A stretch of DNA of 64,000 nt, taken from Candidatus Nitronereus thalassa (lineage in GTDB: Bacteria; Nitrospirota; Nitrospiria; Nitrospirales; UBA8639). Shown piece by piece: positions 36,344 to 45,305 of this stretch. Where the stretch lies: assembly GCF_032191465.1 (NCBI RefSeq), contig NZ_JAQOUE010000001.1, forward strand, positions 744,001 to 808,000, read 5' to 3'. The translations under genes and the position numbers were made by a program. The notes under the pieces were generated by a model that worked only from the letters and a program-made list of their open reading frames with translations, searched no databases and was not told the origin of the DNA. Every line of letters begins with the position of its first letter. Positions within the stretch are counted from its first letter, which is position 1.

Positions 36344-36961
36344 ATGAATATGACATCACGGCATCTCGCGTTTGGCCTTTCAGCCATGCTCGTTCTCGGG
36401 CTCACCCTTAGCTGCAAACAAGGATACTCAATGGAATCTCATGAGACGTCACAAACTGCTAACCAGCAGGCATCCATGGCTCCGGTCTATAAATTTACTC
36501 TCAATGACATTGATGGCCATCCGGTAGATCTCAAGCGTTTTCAGGGAAAAGTATTACTACTTGTCAACACCGCGAGTTTTTGTGGCAACACTCCTCAATA
36601 TGATGGATTGCAAACGCTGTATGAACAATACCGGGAACAAGGTTTCGAGATTTTGGCGTTTCCCGCCAATAATTTTGGACAGCAAGAGCCGGGCACCGAT
36701 GAGGAAATTAAATCCTTCTGCTATACGAAGTATGCCTTGGATTTTCCGCTGTTTAGTAAAATCAGTGTGAAAGGCGATGATACCCATCCGCTCTATCAGT
36801 ACCTCACGCAACGGAGCCCATTCCCAGGCGACATTGAATGGAACTTTCAAAAATTTTTAGTGGATCGACAAGGTCAAGTGATTGCCCGATATCGCCCAGG
36901 GCTCAAACCGTTATCCGATCAGATTGTCACCGGGATAAAACAGGCCTTGACCAAAAGTTAG
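36344..36961 (+). CDS. Glutathione peroxidase-type (thiol peroxidase) lipoprotein
   Basis: This 205-residue protein has a lipoprotein signal ending LTLSC (Cys24) and a glutathione-peroxidase fold: NTASFCGNTPQYDGLQTLYEQYREQGFEILAFPANNFGQQEPG and WNFQKFLVDRQGQVIARY. The peroxidatic residue is Cys in SFCGNT (a Cys homologue, not selenocysteine), with Gln and Trp of the catalytic set visible. Many bacterial members use thioredoxin rather than glutathione. The lipobox suggests it protects the envelope. AAGGAG precedes the ATG by about 7 bases. Confidence 0.9.
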   Translation: MNMTSRHLAFGLSAMLVLGLTLSCKQGYSMESHETSQTANQQASMAPVYKFTLNDIDGHPVDLKRFQGKVLLLVNTASFCGNTPQYDGLQTLYEQYREQGFEILAFPANNFGQQEPGTDEEIKSFCYTKYALDFPLFSKISVKGDDTHPLYQYLTQRSPFPGDIEWNFQKFLVDRQGQVIARYRPGLKPLSDQIVTGIKQALTKS

Positions 36962-37032
36962 GAAGGATGAAGCCGATAGCTTTCTATGAGAACAGGGCCT
37001 AGCAGGAAGGATTTAAAAAGATTCTTTCGGAG

Positions 37033-37428
37033 TTAGGTCCCCACTTCCAGGCTATTTTCCTCATCTGACACTTCGAATTGCACGAGCATTTCGTATTCAA
37101 TCACCCAATCTTCCAGACGCATGCGAATGCCAGTATTCCCAAACATACCCCATTTTTCGCCTACGGCTTGGCGATAATAAAATTCCACGAGGCCTTGAAA
37201 CACCGGAATATTCAAGGGCCCCTCATATCCCTCGGGACGCGACACCAACAGCGGTTCAGTCTCTGCCCCTTCACGAACTAATTGCCGGACATCTACACAA
37301 AGATTGGCATACGCAGCATCTCTGACTTGCAAATCGAAGAAAATGCGCGTGATGACATGCTCTTCATCACTGCCATAGGACGGTGAATTGACCACACACC
37401 GCCGAAACGCCATGGTCGCAATTGGCAT
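37033..37428 (-). CDS. Conserved hypothetical cytoplasmic protein
   Basis: I do not recognise this 131-residue protein. It has no signal or membrane segment, and shows a strand-rich middle (EEHVITRIFFDLQVRDAAYANLCVDVRQLV, LNIPVFQGLVEFYYRQAVG) and an acidic tail (FEVSDEENSLEVGT). GAGG precedes the ATG at 37428 closely; ATG 37413 is an alternative start. It stands alone between the glutathione peroxidase and the bactofilin gene. Confidence 0.6.
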   Translation of the reverse strand: MPIATMAFRRCVVNSPSYGSDEEHVITRIFFDLQVRDAAYANLCVDVRQLVREGAETEPLLVSRPEGYEGPLNIPVFQGLVEFYYRQAVGEKWGMFGNTGIRMRLEDWVIEYEMLVQFEVSDEENSLEVGT

Positions 37429-37814
37429 GAACCTCGTCCTCGCCTGCTTGCAAGCCTCACAATCCCAATAGCGTTAACATAGCCCTCCAAACAATCAGAT
37501 TTTCGAAAGATACCATCTACCTCTACCCCGACCAAGTCAAGCTACCTGACTAACACCGATGCTCCTACATTCCTTTCCCATTGAAGAAAATCAGAACCAG
37601 CCAAATTAGAAAAAAATGGACTATCTACTCCCGACCACAGAAAATATCTCAAAATTGTAAAGAGGTTGAGCGAAAGAAGCAGAAGGGGGAAAAATTTAAT
37701 ATATATTGACAAACTTCCGATAAAGGAATGCTGGGGATACCGCTTTGCCTAGGCCAAAGGGTATTCAACCCCACGCAATGCGAACACCATTCATCGGAGA
37801 ACAAATTATTACGC
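37429..37814. other. Intergenic region upstream of the bactofilin gene
   Basis: This 386-base region is rather A/T rich. TTGACA occurs at about 37707, but no matching -10 at standard spacing follows, so I do not call a promoter. An in-frame ATG at 37728 gives a longer bactofilin reading frame; the extra 29 residues do not look domain-like. No other gene is seen. Confidence 0.35.
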
Positions 37815-38345
37815 ATGAGTACTTCAAGCGAAATTAAAAATCCGTCTTTCCTCAGGCAAAACCAGGCCCGAGGTCGGTCAGTGAACCGGACCGCCAAGGG
37901 GTCTAAGGGTGCGCCACGCCGACGATCGGCCGATGAAATCGTGGCGTTTTTTGGGGAAGGGGTCGAATGCAAAGGCACGATCGTCAATCATGGAAACATC
38001 CGCGTTGACGGTCGCTTTGAAGGGAAGATTACGACTAAAGGTTCGTTGCTCGTTGGAAATCACGCCATGATTGAAGCCCGAGTGAAAGCTCGGTCAGTTG
38101 AAAGCGAAGGAACAATCATTGGCGACATCACCGCCAAAGACAATGTCAAACTCCGGAGCACGGCAAAGGTAGACGGGGAATTGAGAACTCCGCAATTGTT
38201 TATTGAGGAAGGGGCAATTCTGAATACTCCTTGGACCTTACGGATGAAAAACGCCAAAATCAGCGGCCGCCTTGTTGATGCCAAGGGTCTCAACGTCGTC
38301 GAAACCCACGGCGTGGATCAGGCACATTTATTTTCAAAGACTTAA
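37815..38345 (+). CDS. Bactofilin-family cytoskeletal protein
   Basis: This protein of about 176 residues has the bactofilin core: EIVAFFGEGVECKGTIVNHGNIRVDGRFEGKITTKGSLLVGNHAMIEARVKARSVESEGTIIGDITAKDNVKLRSTAKVDGEL, a right-handed beta-helix repeat of about 80 residues. Bactofilins polymerise into filaments linked to shape, envelope or organelle position. A basic, disordered N-terminal tail (RGRSVNRTAKGSKGAPRRRSADE) precedes it. Start at 37815 (ATG) is favoured; an upstream ATG at 37728 is possible. A partner peptidase gene is not adjacent. Confidence 0.85.
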   Translation: MSTSSEIKNPSFLRQNQARGRSVNRTAKGSKGAPRRRSADEIVAFFGEGVECKGTIVNHGNIRVDGRFEGKITTKGSLLVGNHAMIEARVKARSVESEGTIIGDITAKDNVKLRSTAKVDGELRTPQLFIEEGAILNTPWTLRMKNAKISGRLVDAKGLNVVETHGVDQAHLFSKT

Positions 38346-38420
38346 TTACTTTCATTTAATCCCCAGCACAATTCACCCAATCCTCATAACCTAAATCCCT
38401 GCCTCAGGTTATTTGGAATT

Positions 38421-39365
38421 TTATCCTAAATGGTCTCGGCCATGAGGCGACCAGAGGTCTTGTTCAGGACCTAATGGAACAATGCGGGTAGGATTGATGT
38501 CATGGTGGGTGACGTAATAGTGCCGTTTGATATGATCAAAATTCACGGTTTCGGCTACGCCATCGTGTTGGTATAAATCTTTAATGTATCCGAAAAGATT
38601 GGGGTAATCGACGATGCGTCGGAGGTTACATTTAAAGTGTCCATGGTACACAGCGTCGAACCGAATCAACGTCACAAACAATCGCCAATCTGATTCGAGA
38701 GGCGTTGGGCCGAACAGATAGCGTTGATTTGCCAGGCGAGATTCCAGTCGATCTAGGGCATCGAACAGTCTTCTCACTGCAGATTCGTAGATGGCCTGAG
38801 AAGTCGAAAACCCGGCTCGATACACACCATCATTCACATTTTCGTAAATATCCTCATTAAGACGGTCGATTTCTTCACGCTGCGGTTCTGGATACAAATC
38901 CAGATTCTCGTTGGTAAATTGGTTAAAGGCGCTATTGAGCATGCGCATTAAGTCATCGTCGGAATTACTCACAATCCGCTTCGTGTTCGTATCCCATAAC
39001 ACGGGAACCGTCACACGCCCACGATAGTGGGGATCTGTCGCAAGATAGGCCTCACGCAAAAATTGAAATCCGTTGATCGGATCTTTGGTATGGACCGGGC
39101 CCTCCCTAAAGGCCCACCCGCTTTCATCGTCACGAATGGGGTCGACCACTGTCATCCCGATCACATCTTCGAGACCTTTCAATTTTCGCACGATAATCGT
39201 GCGGTGGGCCCAGGGACAGGCCAAAGATACATATAAATGATATCGCCCCTTTTCTGCGCAGTACCCGGAACTCTTATCCGCCGTCACCCAATCACGAAAG
39301 GCATCGTTCTGACGTTTGAAGGCCCCTTCTTCAGTTTGTTCATCTGGAAATTGAGCTTGTGTCAT
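38421..39365 (-). CDS. Glutathionyl-hydroquinone reductase (GST omega/Xi type)
   Basis: This protein of about 314 residues matches the YqjG/ECM4 class: RYHLYVSLACPWAHRTIIVRKLKGLEDVIGMTVVDPIRDDESGWAF with the catalytic CPWA cysteine, then ETVPVLWDT-like VTVPVLWDTNTKRIVSNSDDDLMRMLNSAF and the C-terminal GST fold (FGPTPLESDWRLFVTLIRFDAVYHGHFKCNLRRI). It reduces glutathionyl-hydroquinones or similar conjugates. The gene runs divergently from the Mo-oxidoreductase. The start at 39365 is an ATG; an upstream TTG at 39371 is less likely. The dependence on glutathione in this organism is not shown here. Confidence 0.9.
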   Translation of the reverse strand: MTQAQFPDEQTEEGAFKRQNDAFRDWVTADKSSGYCAEKGRYHLYVSLACPWAHRTIIVRKLKGLEDVIGMTVVDPIRDDESGWAFREGPVHTKDPINGFQFLREAYLATDPHYRGRVTVPVLWDTNTKRIVSNSDDDLMRMLNSAFNQFTNENLDLYPEPQREEIDRLNEDIYENVNDGVYRAGFSTSQAIYESAVRRLFDALDRLESRLANQRYLFGPTPLESDWRLFVTLIRFDAVYHGHFKCNLRRIVDYPNLFGYIKDLYQHDGVAETVNFDHIKRHYYVTHHDINPTRIVPLGPEQDLWSPHGRDHLG

Positions 39366-39531
39366 GTTCAATTTTTCTAAAAATAAGAAAAGGTACCCCC
39401 TTCATTTCAACAATGGAATAATTTCAAACGCCCCTGACTTCATTAAAACTTCACCAATGGTCAAGACAATTGAAAACCTCTTGGTTCGGGTGCCTTCCTT
39501 GTGGGATACTGCCATTCACGGAGGCAATATC

Positions 39532-40179
39532 ATGGAATATAATGAAAAAACCATTCAAGCCAAACAAAAGATGGCCCAACATCGACGAGAATTTAGTTGT
39601 CGTGAGGTTGATGAATACTCCGATGACCCTCGTCTTCCACCAGGTCAACATATCGTCAACAACTGGCCAGTATTAGATTTAGGATACAAACCTGACGTAA
39701 AGCTCGAGGATTGGAAACTTACCGTAGATGGATTAGTGACCAACCCCATCACGTGGAACTGGGATGAGTATCAAGCCCAACCCCAACAACCATTTACTTC
39801 GGATTTTCATTGCGTCACCTCCTGGAGTCAGTTCGATATGGAATGGCTGGGGGTGAGTTTCCGGCATTTGCTCAGTGTAGTACAGCCGAAACCCGAAGCC
39901 AAATATGTGCTCTTTGAATCGTATGATGATTACACCACCAACCTTCCCCTTTCCGTATGCAATGACGATGACGTCTTTCTCGTGCATACCTGGAACCATC
40001 GCCCACTAACCCGTAACCATGGCGGGCCCGTTCGGATGATTATTCCAAAACGGTATGCCTGGAAGGGTGCGAAATGGATCAAGAAGATCTCCTTCGCGCA
40101 GAAAGATCAAAAGGGGTTTTGGGAAGTGCGCGGCTACTCCAATACGGCTCTACCTTGGGAAAATGATCGGCATGGCTGA
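39532..40179 (+). CDS. Molybdopterin-dependent sulfite-oxidase-like oxidoreductase
   Basis: This protein of about 215 residues matches the small sulfite oxidase-like family (YuiH/MsrP-catalytic-like): DWKLTVDGLVTNPITWNWDEYQAQPQQPFTSDFHCVTSWSQFDMEWLGVSF, containing the Mo-ligand Cys in FHCVTSWS, then HGGPVRMIIPKRYAWKGAKWIKKI. It has no signal peptide, so it is likely cytoplasmic. GGAGG seven bases before ATG 39532 defines the start; upstream codons to 39364 are not coding-like. The substrate is unknown. Confidence 0.85.
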   Translation: MEYNEKTIQAKQKMAQHRREFSCREVDEYSDDPRLPPGQHIVNNWPVLDLGYKPDVKLEDWKLTVDGLVTNPITWNWDEYQAQPQQPFTSDFHCVTSWSQFDMEWLGVSFRHLLSVVQPKPEAKYVLFESYDDYTTNLPLSVCNDDDVFLVHTWNHRPLTRNHGGPVRMIIPKRYAWKGAKWIKKISFAQKDQKGFWEVRGYSNTALPWENDRHG

Positions 40180-40194
40180 TCGACTGATATTTTA

Positions 40195-41304
40195 ATGACC
40201 TCCCTCGACCGCACGGCCATCACAAAAATCCAACTCTGGACTCTGGACATTCCCACGACTGATCCCTTTGTTGTAGCAACTGGGCAGTTGAATACGGCTC
40301 AAAATATAATTGTCAAACTTACCTTGCGCGATGGGTCGGTAGGCTTCGGCGAAATCGCGCCGTTTACGGATATCACAGGTGAAACGGTCACCGACAGCTT
40401 GAAAACGGCGCAATCATTGGCCAACTCACTCCTTGGTACCTCGGTTTATCAATACCGGCGTCTAGCACAGCAGTTTCAGAATTATGCACCCAATTTTCCC
40501 GCAACACGTTGTGGGATGGAAACTGCCGTTTTGGATGCCCTATGTCGATCAGCGGGTATTCCACTGTGGACCTTGTGGGGTGGCGCGGATGTTCGAGAGC
40601 GGGAAACCGACATCACGATTCCCATCTGCAATCCAGCACGAACGTTGACTCTTGGACAAGAGTGGTATGAACGTGGCTTTCGCCTATTCAAAATGAAAGT
40701 GGGCCATGACGTGGATAAAGATATTCAACGCATAGAAACCCTTCACCAATCGCTCCCGGATGTCACGTTTTTGGTTGATCCCAATCAGGGGTTTACTCGG
40801 GACGCCGCTGCCACGTTTATTGAAGGTGTGAAAAAAGTTGGCGGAATCATTGAAATCTTAGAACAACCACTCCCCAAAGACGACCTCGAAGGCGCTGCCT
40901 GGTTAAGCCAAACGTACCATATTCCCATAGCAGCTGATGAATCTGTGCAAACGGTGTCCGATGCGCAACTCGTTATTCAGCACAAGGCCGCCAACTTCAT
41001 TAATTTAAAAATCACAAAAAGTGGAGTCCTGGAAACCTTGGACATTGTGACTCTGGCAAAACAATCTGATCTAAAGCTGATGATAGGTGGGATGTTAGAA
41101 ACCCGGATTACCATGGGATGCTCGTTCAGCTTGGTACTAGGATTTGGCGGGATCGAATACTTGGACCTTGACACACCCTTACTCTTGGAAACCGATCCGG
41201 TGAAAGGCGGCTATACTTACCGTTGCTCCTACTTGCAACCCTGGTACAACCCAGGGTTAGGCGTCAGCCTACCTCCTCCTGCAAATTCCGAAGTAATCCA
41301 GTAA
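40195..41304 (+). CDS. Dipeptide epimerase-like enolase-superfamily enzyme
   Basis: This 369-residue protein has the mandelate racemase/muconate lactonizing fold: N-terminal alpha/beta cap, then FKMKVGHD (catalytic Lys), FLVDPNQGF (metal Asp), ILEQPLPKDDLEGAAWLSQTYHIPIAADES (metal Glu/Asp) and NLKITKSG (second Lys). That motif set fits the L-Ala-D/L-Glu epimerase group, which recycles peptidoglycan dipeptides. Substrate assignment within the superfamily is uncertain. It begins 15 bases after the Mo-oxidoreductase gene, so both may share a transcript. Confidence 0.85.
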   Translation: MTSLDRTAITKIQLWTLDIPTTDPFVVATGQLNTAQNIIVKLTLRDGSVGFGEIAPFTDITGETVTDSLKTAQSLANSLLGTSVYQYRRLAQQFQNYAPNFPATRCGMETAVLDALCRSAGIPLWTLWGGADVRERETDITIPICNPARTLTLGQEWYERGFRLFKMKVGHDVDKDIQRIETLHQSLPDVTFLVDPNQGFTRDAAATFIEGVKKVGGIIEILEQPLPKDDLEGAAWLSQTYHIPIAADESVQTVSDAQLVIQHKAANFINLKITKSGVLETLDIVTLAKQSDLKLMIGGMLETRITMGCSFSLVLGFGGIEYLDLDTPLLLETDPVKGGYTYRCSYLQPWYNPGLGVSLPPPANSEVIQ

Positions 41305-41566
41305 AATGCAGAAAAAAGGACGATGGCGTGACTAGGCAAGGATTAGCCTATTTAGTCAATTTACTTAATGCGATAATGGTGACACATATCACGGCGCCCA
41401 CGTGAGGGTTTTCCCTTGACGAAATGGAGACCAAGCTCTATGCTCCCAGCAACGTCATCTGCTAAATAGCCCTTCGTACAATCGATTTCCGCAATGTGCA
41501 AAATTCCGCACGTTTCTGATTTTCAACAATTACCCGAATCGACCATTGACTAGTCCAATATCCTAC

Positions 41567-42493
41567 ATGCGTCTTCCTGTTTTTCTTTTGCTCCTCATTT
41601 CGATGTCCTTGGGAGGTCCTAATTCTTCGCTGAATGCGCAGACTCTCCCAAACCTTGCAGATGTTGATAATCCGGAAGTCGTGATTCGACTCTTGGTCGA
41701 AGCCAATGCGAAGAAGGATCTGGCCACGATGAAACGATTCATGGGGGGAGATCCTCATGCACTCGGCTATACTATTGGCGGGCGTAAGTTTATCGGCTGG
41801 GAAGAGTTTGCCAAAGTCATGGAAACAGAGTTTCGTGATACGGTAGAAATTAAAATTCCCATTACGCATCTTCAGGTCACCCAACGAGGTGACATTGCGT
41901 GGTTTGCCTTAGAATTAGATTACACTCGTGTCACTCGCACCCAAGACGGCCTTGCCACCAAGGTCATTCCCTTGCGAGAAACTGGCGTCCTGGAACGACA
42001 ACAGGGTACGTGGCAATTGGTCAATTGGCATGAGAGCATGCAAAAACCTCTTCAAACCACCTCGCCAATCCCCGCGAATTTGCCTGCAACGCCGAAATCC
42101 CAGGAGCCACCAAAACCGCTGACCCTAGCTGGGATCTGGGAAATTCAAGAAGAAGACAAAACCTATCAGGCCACACTCGACGAACAAGGTAACGGCCCCT
42201 ATACCCATGAACAAGGAACGTTCACTACGACAGAACTCGATGGTCGGCTGTGGTCTGGGACCTGGGCACAAAAAGGCAATGACCGCGAAGGGGAATTTGA
42301 AGTGCTCCTGTCAGAAGATTTCATGACCGCTGAAGGAGTGTGGTGGTACACCCGAGTTGAAGAACATAAAAACATCCCACCGCGGATGCATGGTGGTTCA
42401 TACCTGTTTACCCGCATTGGACCGACGGTAGGGCATGCCCCACAATCAGAACCACTGAGTACACCAACCCATGACCAACATCAGAATCAATAA
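41567..42493 (+). CDS. Secreted SnoaL-like/DUF4440-like protein, unknown function
   Basis: This protein of about 308 residues has a signal peptide (RLPVFLLLLISMSLGGPNSSLNAQ) and a central NTF2/SnoaL-like domain (DVDNPEVVIRLLVEANAKKDLATMKRFMGGD ... IGWEEFAKVMETEFRDTVEIKIPITHLQVTQRGDIAWFALEL). The C-terminal half (LAGIWEIQEEDKTYQATLDEQGNGPYTHEQGTFTTTELDGRLWSGTW) is a beta-rich domain that I do not recognise. It is probably periplasmic. ATG 41567 is preferred to a TTG at 41546. The next gene starts 34 bases later and may be co-transcribed. Confidence 0.7.
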   Translation: MRLPVFLLLLISMSLGGPNSSLNAQTLPNLADVDNPEVVIRLLVEANAKKDLATMKRFMGGDPHALGYTIGGRKFIGWEEFAKVMETEFRDTVEIKIPITHLQVTQRGDIAWFALELDYTRVTRTQDGLATKVIPLRETGVLERQQGTWQLVNWHESMQKPLQTTSPIPANLPATPKSQEPPKPLTLAGIWEIQEEDKTYQATLDEQGNGPYTHEQGTFTTTELDGRLWSGTWAQKGNDREGEFEVLLSEDFMTAEGVWWYTRVEEHKNIPPRMHGGSYLFTRIGPTVGHAPQSEPLSTPTHDQHQNQ

Positions 42494-42527
42494 GTTTCTT
42501 TACATTCCGTCAAGAAGGAGAATTTGA

Positions 42528-43526
42528 ATGCGTCAACTCATAATCGGGCTCACCTGCCTGTTCCTCACAAACTCTATTGCCGTGGCACACGAAAAAAGCC
42601 ACGACCATCATCAGGTTCCCACGTTAAATAAAGCCAACACTGTGGTGTCCATGGAAAAAGATCAGGTGACCATCACCTTCGGACCAATTGATTTGCCTGC
42701 CGGCCATGAAGGTGACTTGGCTGCCAGTATGCCTAAACACTTTTTCAATATGCCGGAACTTCGGTATATGACGGGGTACAAAGCCGAAGTCTTTACCAAA
42801 GAAGGCGGGGCCCTCCCCAAAGAGTACCTTCATCACTTGTTATTGTTGGATATGGATGAACCGAGCATCTCTTGCCCGGGGGAACCGTTATTCATGGCTG
42901 GCGCTGGCATGGAAATGACGGATACGCGTTTCCCAACCGGCCATGGTGTGAAACTTGATCCCGCTCATAAACTTATGACGCTGGTCGCGTTTTATCATAA
43001 GGTCCCACCAACAAAGAATGTGTACGCACGATTTACCATGTATACCGCCCCTCAGGGTGCCAACATGGCGCCCCTCGAAGTCTACCAAGTCGGGGTCAAC
43101 GTGGTGTGCTTTAGCAAATTCGATCAACGACCAGTCAACCAAAGTGATGAAGGCATCAGCATCCAACCAGGCGTGCAAGTGAATACCTCCCCGTTGCGAT
43201 TCTTAGTCGATGGATGCGTGAAGTTCGCCTACCCCCATGGCCATAATGGTGCGCTTCTCATCGCCTTAGAAAATCGAACGCAAAATAAAACGTTATTGCG
43301 GACCGTGCCAAAGGTTACCCAAGACGGCACCCTGATTGAGTTCCCCATGCATCAGGTCTATGCCGATGAGCAAGGCTTTTCAGTCAGTACCAAAGAGGAT
43401 TACGAGATGGTCTTGGTTCATCACCGACCACTCCAACAGAAAACCGAAGCCTGGGGCATGGGCAATTACTTGCTCTACATGACCCGCGGGGAATGTCAAT
43501 CCCTCGCGAAAAACTCTACGCCATAA
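42528..43526 (+). CDS. Secreted protein with His-rich N-terminus, unknown function
   Basis: This 332-residue protein has a signal peptide (RQLIIGLTCLFLTNSIAVA) and a mature start EKSHDHHQV rich in His. The rest is beta-rich with scattered His, Met and four or more Cys; I recognise no family. AAGGAG lies seven bases before the ATG. The His/Met content and the copper-related genes elsewhere make a metal-binding role possible, but this is a guess. It follows the SnoaL-like gene closely. Confidence 0.65.
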   Translation: MRQLIIGLTCLFLTNSIAVAHEKSHDHHQVPTLNKANTVVSMEKDQVTITFGPIDLPAGHEGDLAASMPKHFFNMPELRYMTGYKAEVFTKEGGALPKEYLHHLLLLDMDEPSISCPGEPLFMAGAGMEMTDTRFPTGHGVKLDPAHKLMTLVAFYHKVPPTKNVYARFTMYTAPQGANMAPLEVYQVGVNVVCFSKFDQRPVNQSDEGISIQPGVQVNTSPLRFLVDGCVKFAYPHGHNGALLIALENRTQNKTLLRTVPKVTQDGTLIEFPMHQVYADEQGFSVSTKEDYEMVLVHHRPLQQKTEAWGMGNYLLYMTRGECQSLAKNSTP

Positions 43527-43540
43527 ATATGCGTCACACC

Positions 43541-43612
43541 TGAAGCGTGAGACGTGATGCGTTGAAAAAAAGAGGTGAATTTCTTCTCCGCTTCACGTTT
43601 CACGAATCAGGT
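43541..43612. repeat. Interspersed inverted-repeat element, copy 2
   Basis: Arms GAAGCGTGAGACGTGATGCG and CGCTTCACGTTTCACGAATC form an imperfect hairpin with an A-rich loop. The left arm matches the minus strand of the element at 4803-4875 nearly base for base over about 25 bases. Both copies lie in non-coding gaps. Confidence 0.6.
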
Positions 43613-43699
43613 ATGACCAGTGACTTCTCAACAAAACACCGGACTCTACCTTCTACTCGATCTCTTGCAACTCCCCTAGGTGCTGGTTAGGATAAGATC

Positions 43700-45274
43700 A
43701 TGATGACTACAACAACTCAAAATCGTTCAACGTACAAAATTCTCCGCGCCTCGTGCATCAATGTTTTCAAATATGGCCTTCTCTTCTTTACCCTTCTGAC
43801 TGTCCCTGCCTCGGCATGGAGTCAAAGCCTCGAAGCATTTGAACAGCGAGTGACAGAACATACCCTAAAAAATGGGTGGAAATTTATTCTGGTCGAACGT
43901 CCGGTGGCACCAGTCTTTGCCTTCATGACGAGGGTAGATGTCGGGTCGGCTCAAGAAGGCGCCGGGGTGACCGGACTGGCCCATATGTTCGAACATATGG
44001 CGTTTAAAGGCACCCCGCGACTCGGCACCAAGGATTACGAAAAAGAAAAGCTCGCATTAAAACAACTGGAGGAAGCCTACCTCATCTATCAGCAAGCCAA
44101 GTTCGATCCACAAGCCGACCCAGCCCACGTTGCACAACTCTTCAATGCGTTTAAAGATAAACAAAAAGCCGCCTCACAATACGTCAAGAAAAATGAGTTT
44201 GGTGATATCATCGAACGCGAAGGCGGAGTCTCGCTTAATGCCTTCACGAGCGCCGACGTCACCGGATATTTTTACGCACTACCCTCAAACAAAGTCGAAT
44301 TATTCGCGTATCTTGAATCCGAACGTTTTCTAGAGCCCGTCTTTCGGGAATTTTACGAAGAACGGGATGTCGTCATGGAGGAGCGCCGCATGCGCACCGA
44401 AAGCCGCCCCGTAGGCCGTCTGCTCGAGCAATTCACGGCGACTTCCTTCACCGCACATCCGTATCATCATCCCGTGATTGGGTACGCGAGCGATATTCAA
44501 TCGTACACGATGACCGATGCCCGGGATTTTTATCGCACCTATTATGTCCCCACGAATATGGTAACCGCCATTGTCGGCGACATTCATCCAAAGACGTTAA
44601 TCCCACTTTTGGAAAAATATTTTGGACGAATCCCTGCCGCCCCCCCATCACCGAAGCTTCGTACCGTAGAGCCCCCGTCCATTGCTGAAAAAATTATTAC
44701 TCTTCAAGATCCCTCTCAGCCCTTTTACCTAGAAGGCTATCATAAGCCATCCATTACCCATGAGGACCAACCCGTATTTGACGCCATCGATGACATTCTG
44801 ACCAACGGGCGAACCTCCCGGTTTTATCGTTCGTTGGTTCGCGATAAAAAGATTGCCGTGGCTGCCGGCGCCTATGGTGCATACCCTGGCGAAAAATACC
44901 CACATCTTTGGGTGGCCTATGCCGTGCCGGGTCGAGGTGTTGAGAATGTTACCATTCAACAAGCCATCCGAGAAGAACTCGAACGGTTAAAAAACGAAGA
45001 TGTTACGGATGAAGAATTGTCCAAATTTAGAACACGCGCCAAGGCCAATTTAATTTATTCCTTAAAAAGTAACTTAGGACTCGCCATGAGCTTGACCGAC
45101 TATCACACACTTTTCGGGGATTGGCGTGAACTGTTTCGATATATCGAACGTTTTGACAAAGTCACCAAGGAAGATATTCGCCGGGTTGCGAAGCAAACCT
45201 TTCACGCCTCCAACCGAGTGGTGGCACAAATCGAAACGGCCGAACCACCCTCCCCGGCCACTCAAACCCATTAG
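43700..45274 (+). CDS. M16-family zinc metallopeptidase (catalytic subunit)
   Basis: This 524-residue protein has an N-terminal hydrophobic segment (VFKYGLLFFTLLTVPASAWS) then an M16 peptidase fold: HTLKNGWKFILVERPVAPVFAFMTRVDVGSAQE and the inverted zinc motif H95-M-F-E98-H99. A long charged helix (KEKLALKQLEEAYLIYQQAK ... ADPAHVAQLF) is inserted after it, and AEGGVSLNAFTSAD-like ERE GGVSLNAFTSADVTGYF follows. It is likely periplasmic. The next gene is an M16 homologue lacking the zinc motif, so the pair should form a heterodimeric processing peptidase. AGGA lies six bases before the ATG. Confidence 0.92.
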   Translation: MMTTTTQNRSTYKILRASCINVFKYGLLFFTLLTVPASAWSQSLEAFEQRVTEHTLKNGWKFILVERPVAPVFAFMTRVDVGSAQEGAGVTGLAHMFEHMAFKGTPRLGTKDYEKEKLALKQLEEAYLIYQQAKFDPQADPAHVAQLFNAFKDKQKAASQYVKKNEFGDIIEREGGVSLNAFTSADVTGYFYALPSNKVELFAYLESERFLEPVFREFYEERDVVMEERRMRTESRPVGRLLEQFTATSFTAHPYHHPVIGYASDIQSYTMTDARDFYRTYYVPTNMVTAIVGDIHPKTLIPLLEKYFGRIPAAPPSPKLRTVEPPSIAEKIITLQDPSQPFYLEGYHKPSITHEDQPVFDAIDDILTNGRTSRFYRSLVRDKKIAVAAGAYGAYPGEKYPHLWVAYAVPGRGVENVTIQQAIREELERLKNEDVTDEELSKFRTRAKANLIYSLKSNLGLAMSLTDYHTLFGDWRELFRYIERFDKVTKEDIRRVAKQTFHASNRVVAQIETAEPPSPATQTH

Positions 45275-45305
45275 GAATTAAAGTACATAGAAGGCCAACA
45301 CAACC

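Noticed and set aside
37706-37735. TTGACA upstream of the bactofilin gene
   Set aside because: No acceptable -10 at 16-18 bases; the call would rest on one hexamer.
41305-41566. Hairpin TAGGCaaggattaGCCTA after the epimerase gene
   Set aside because: Five-pair stem without a T tract; too weak to call a terminator.
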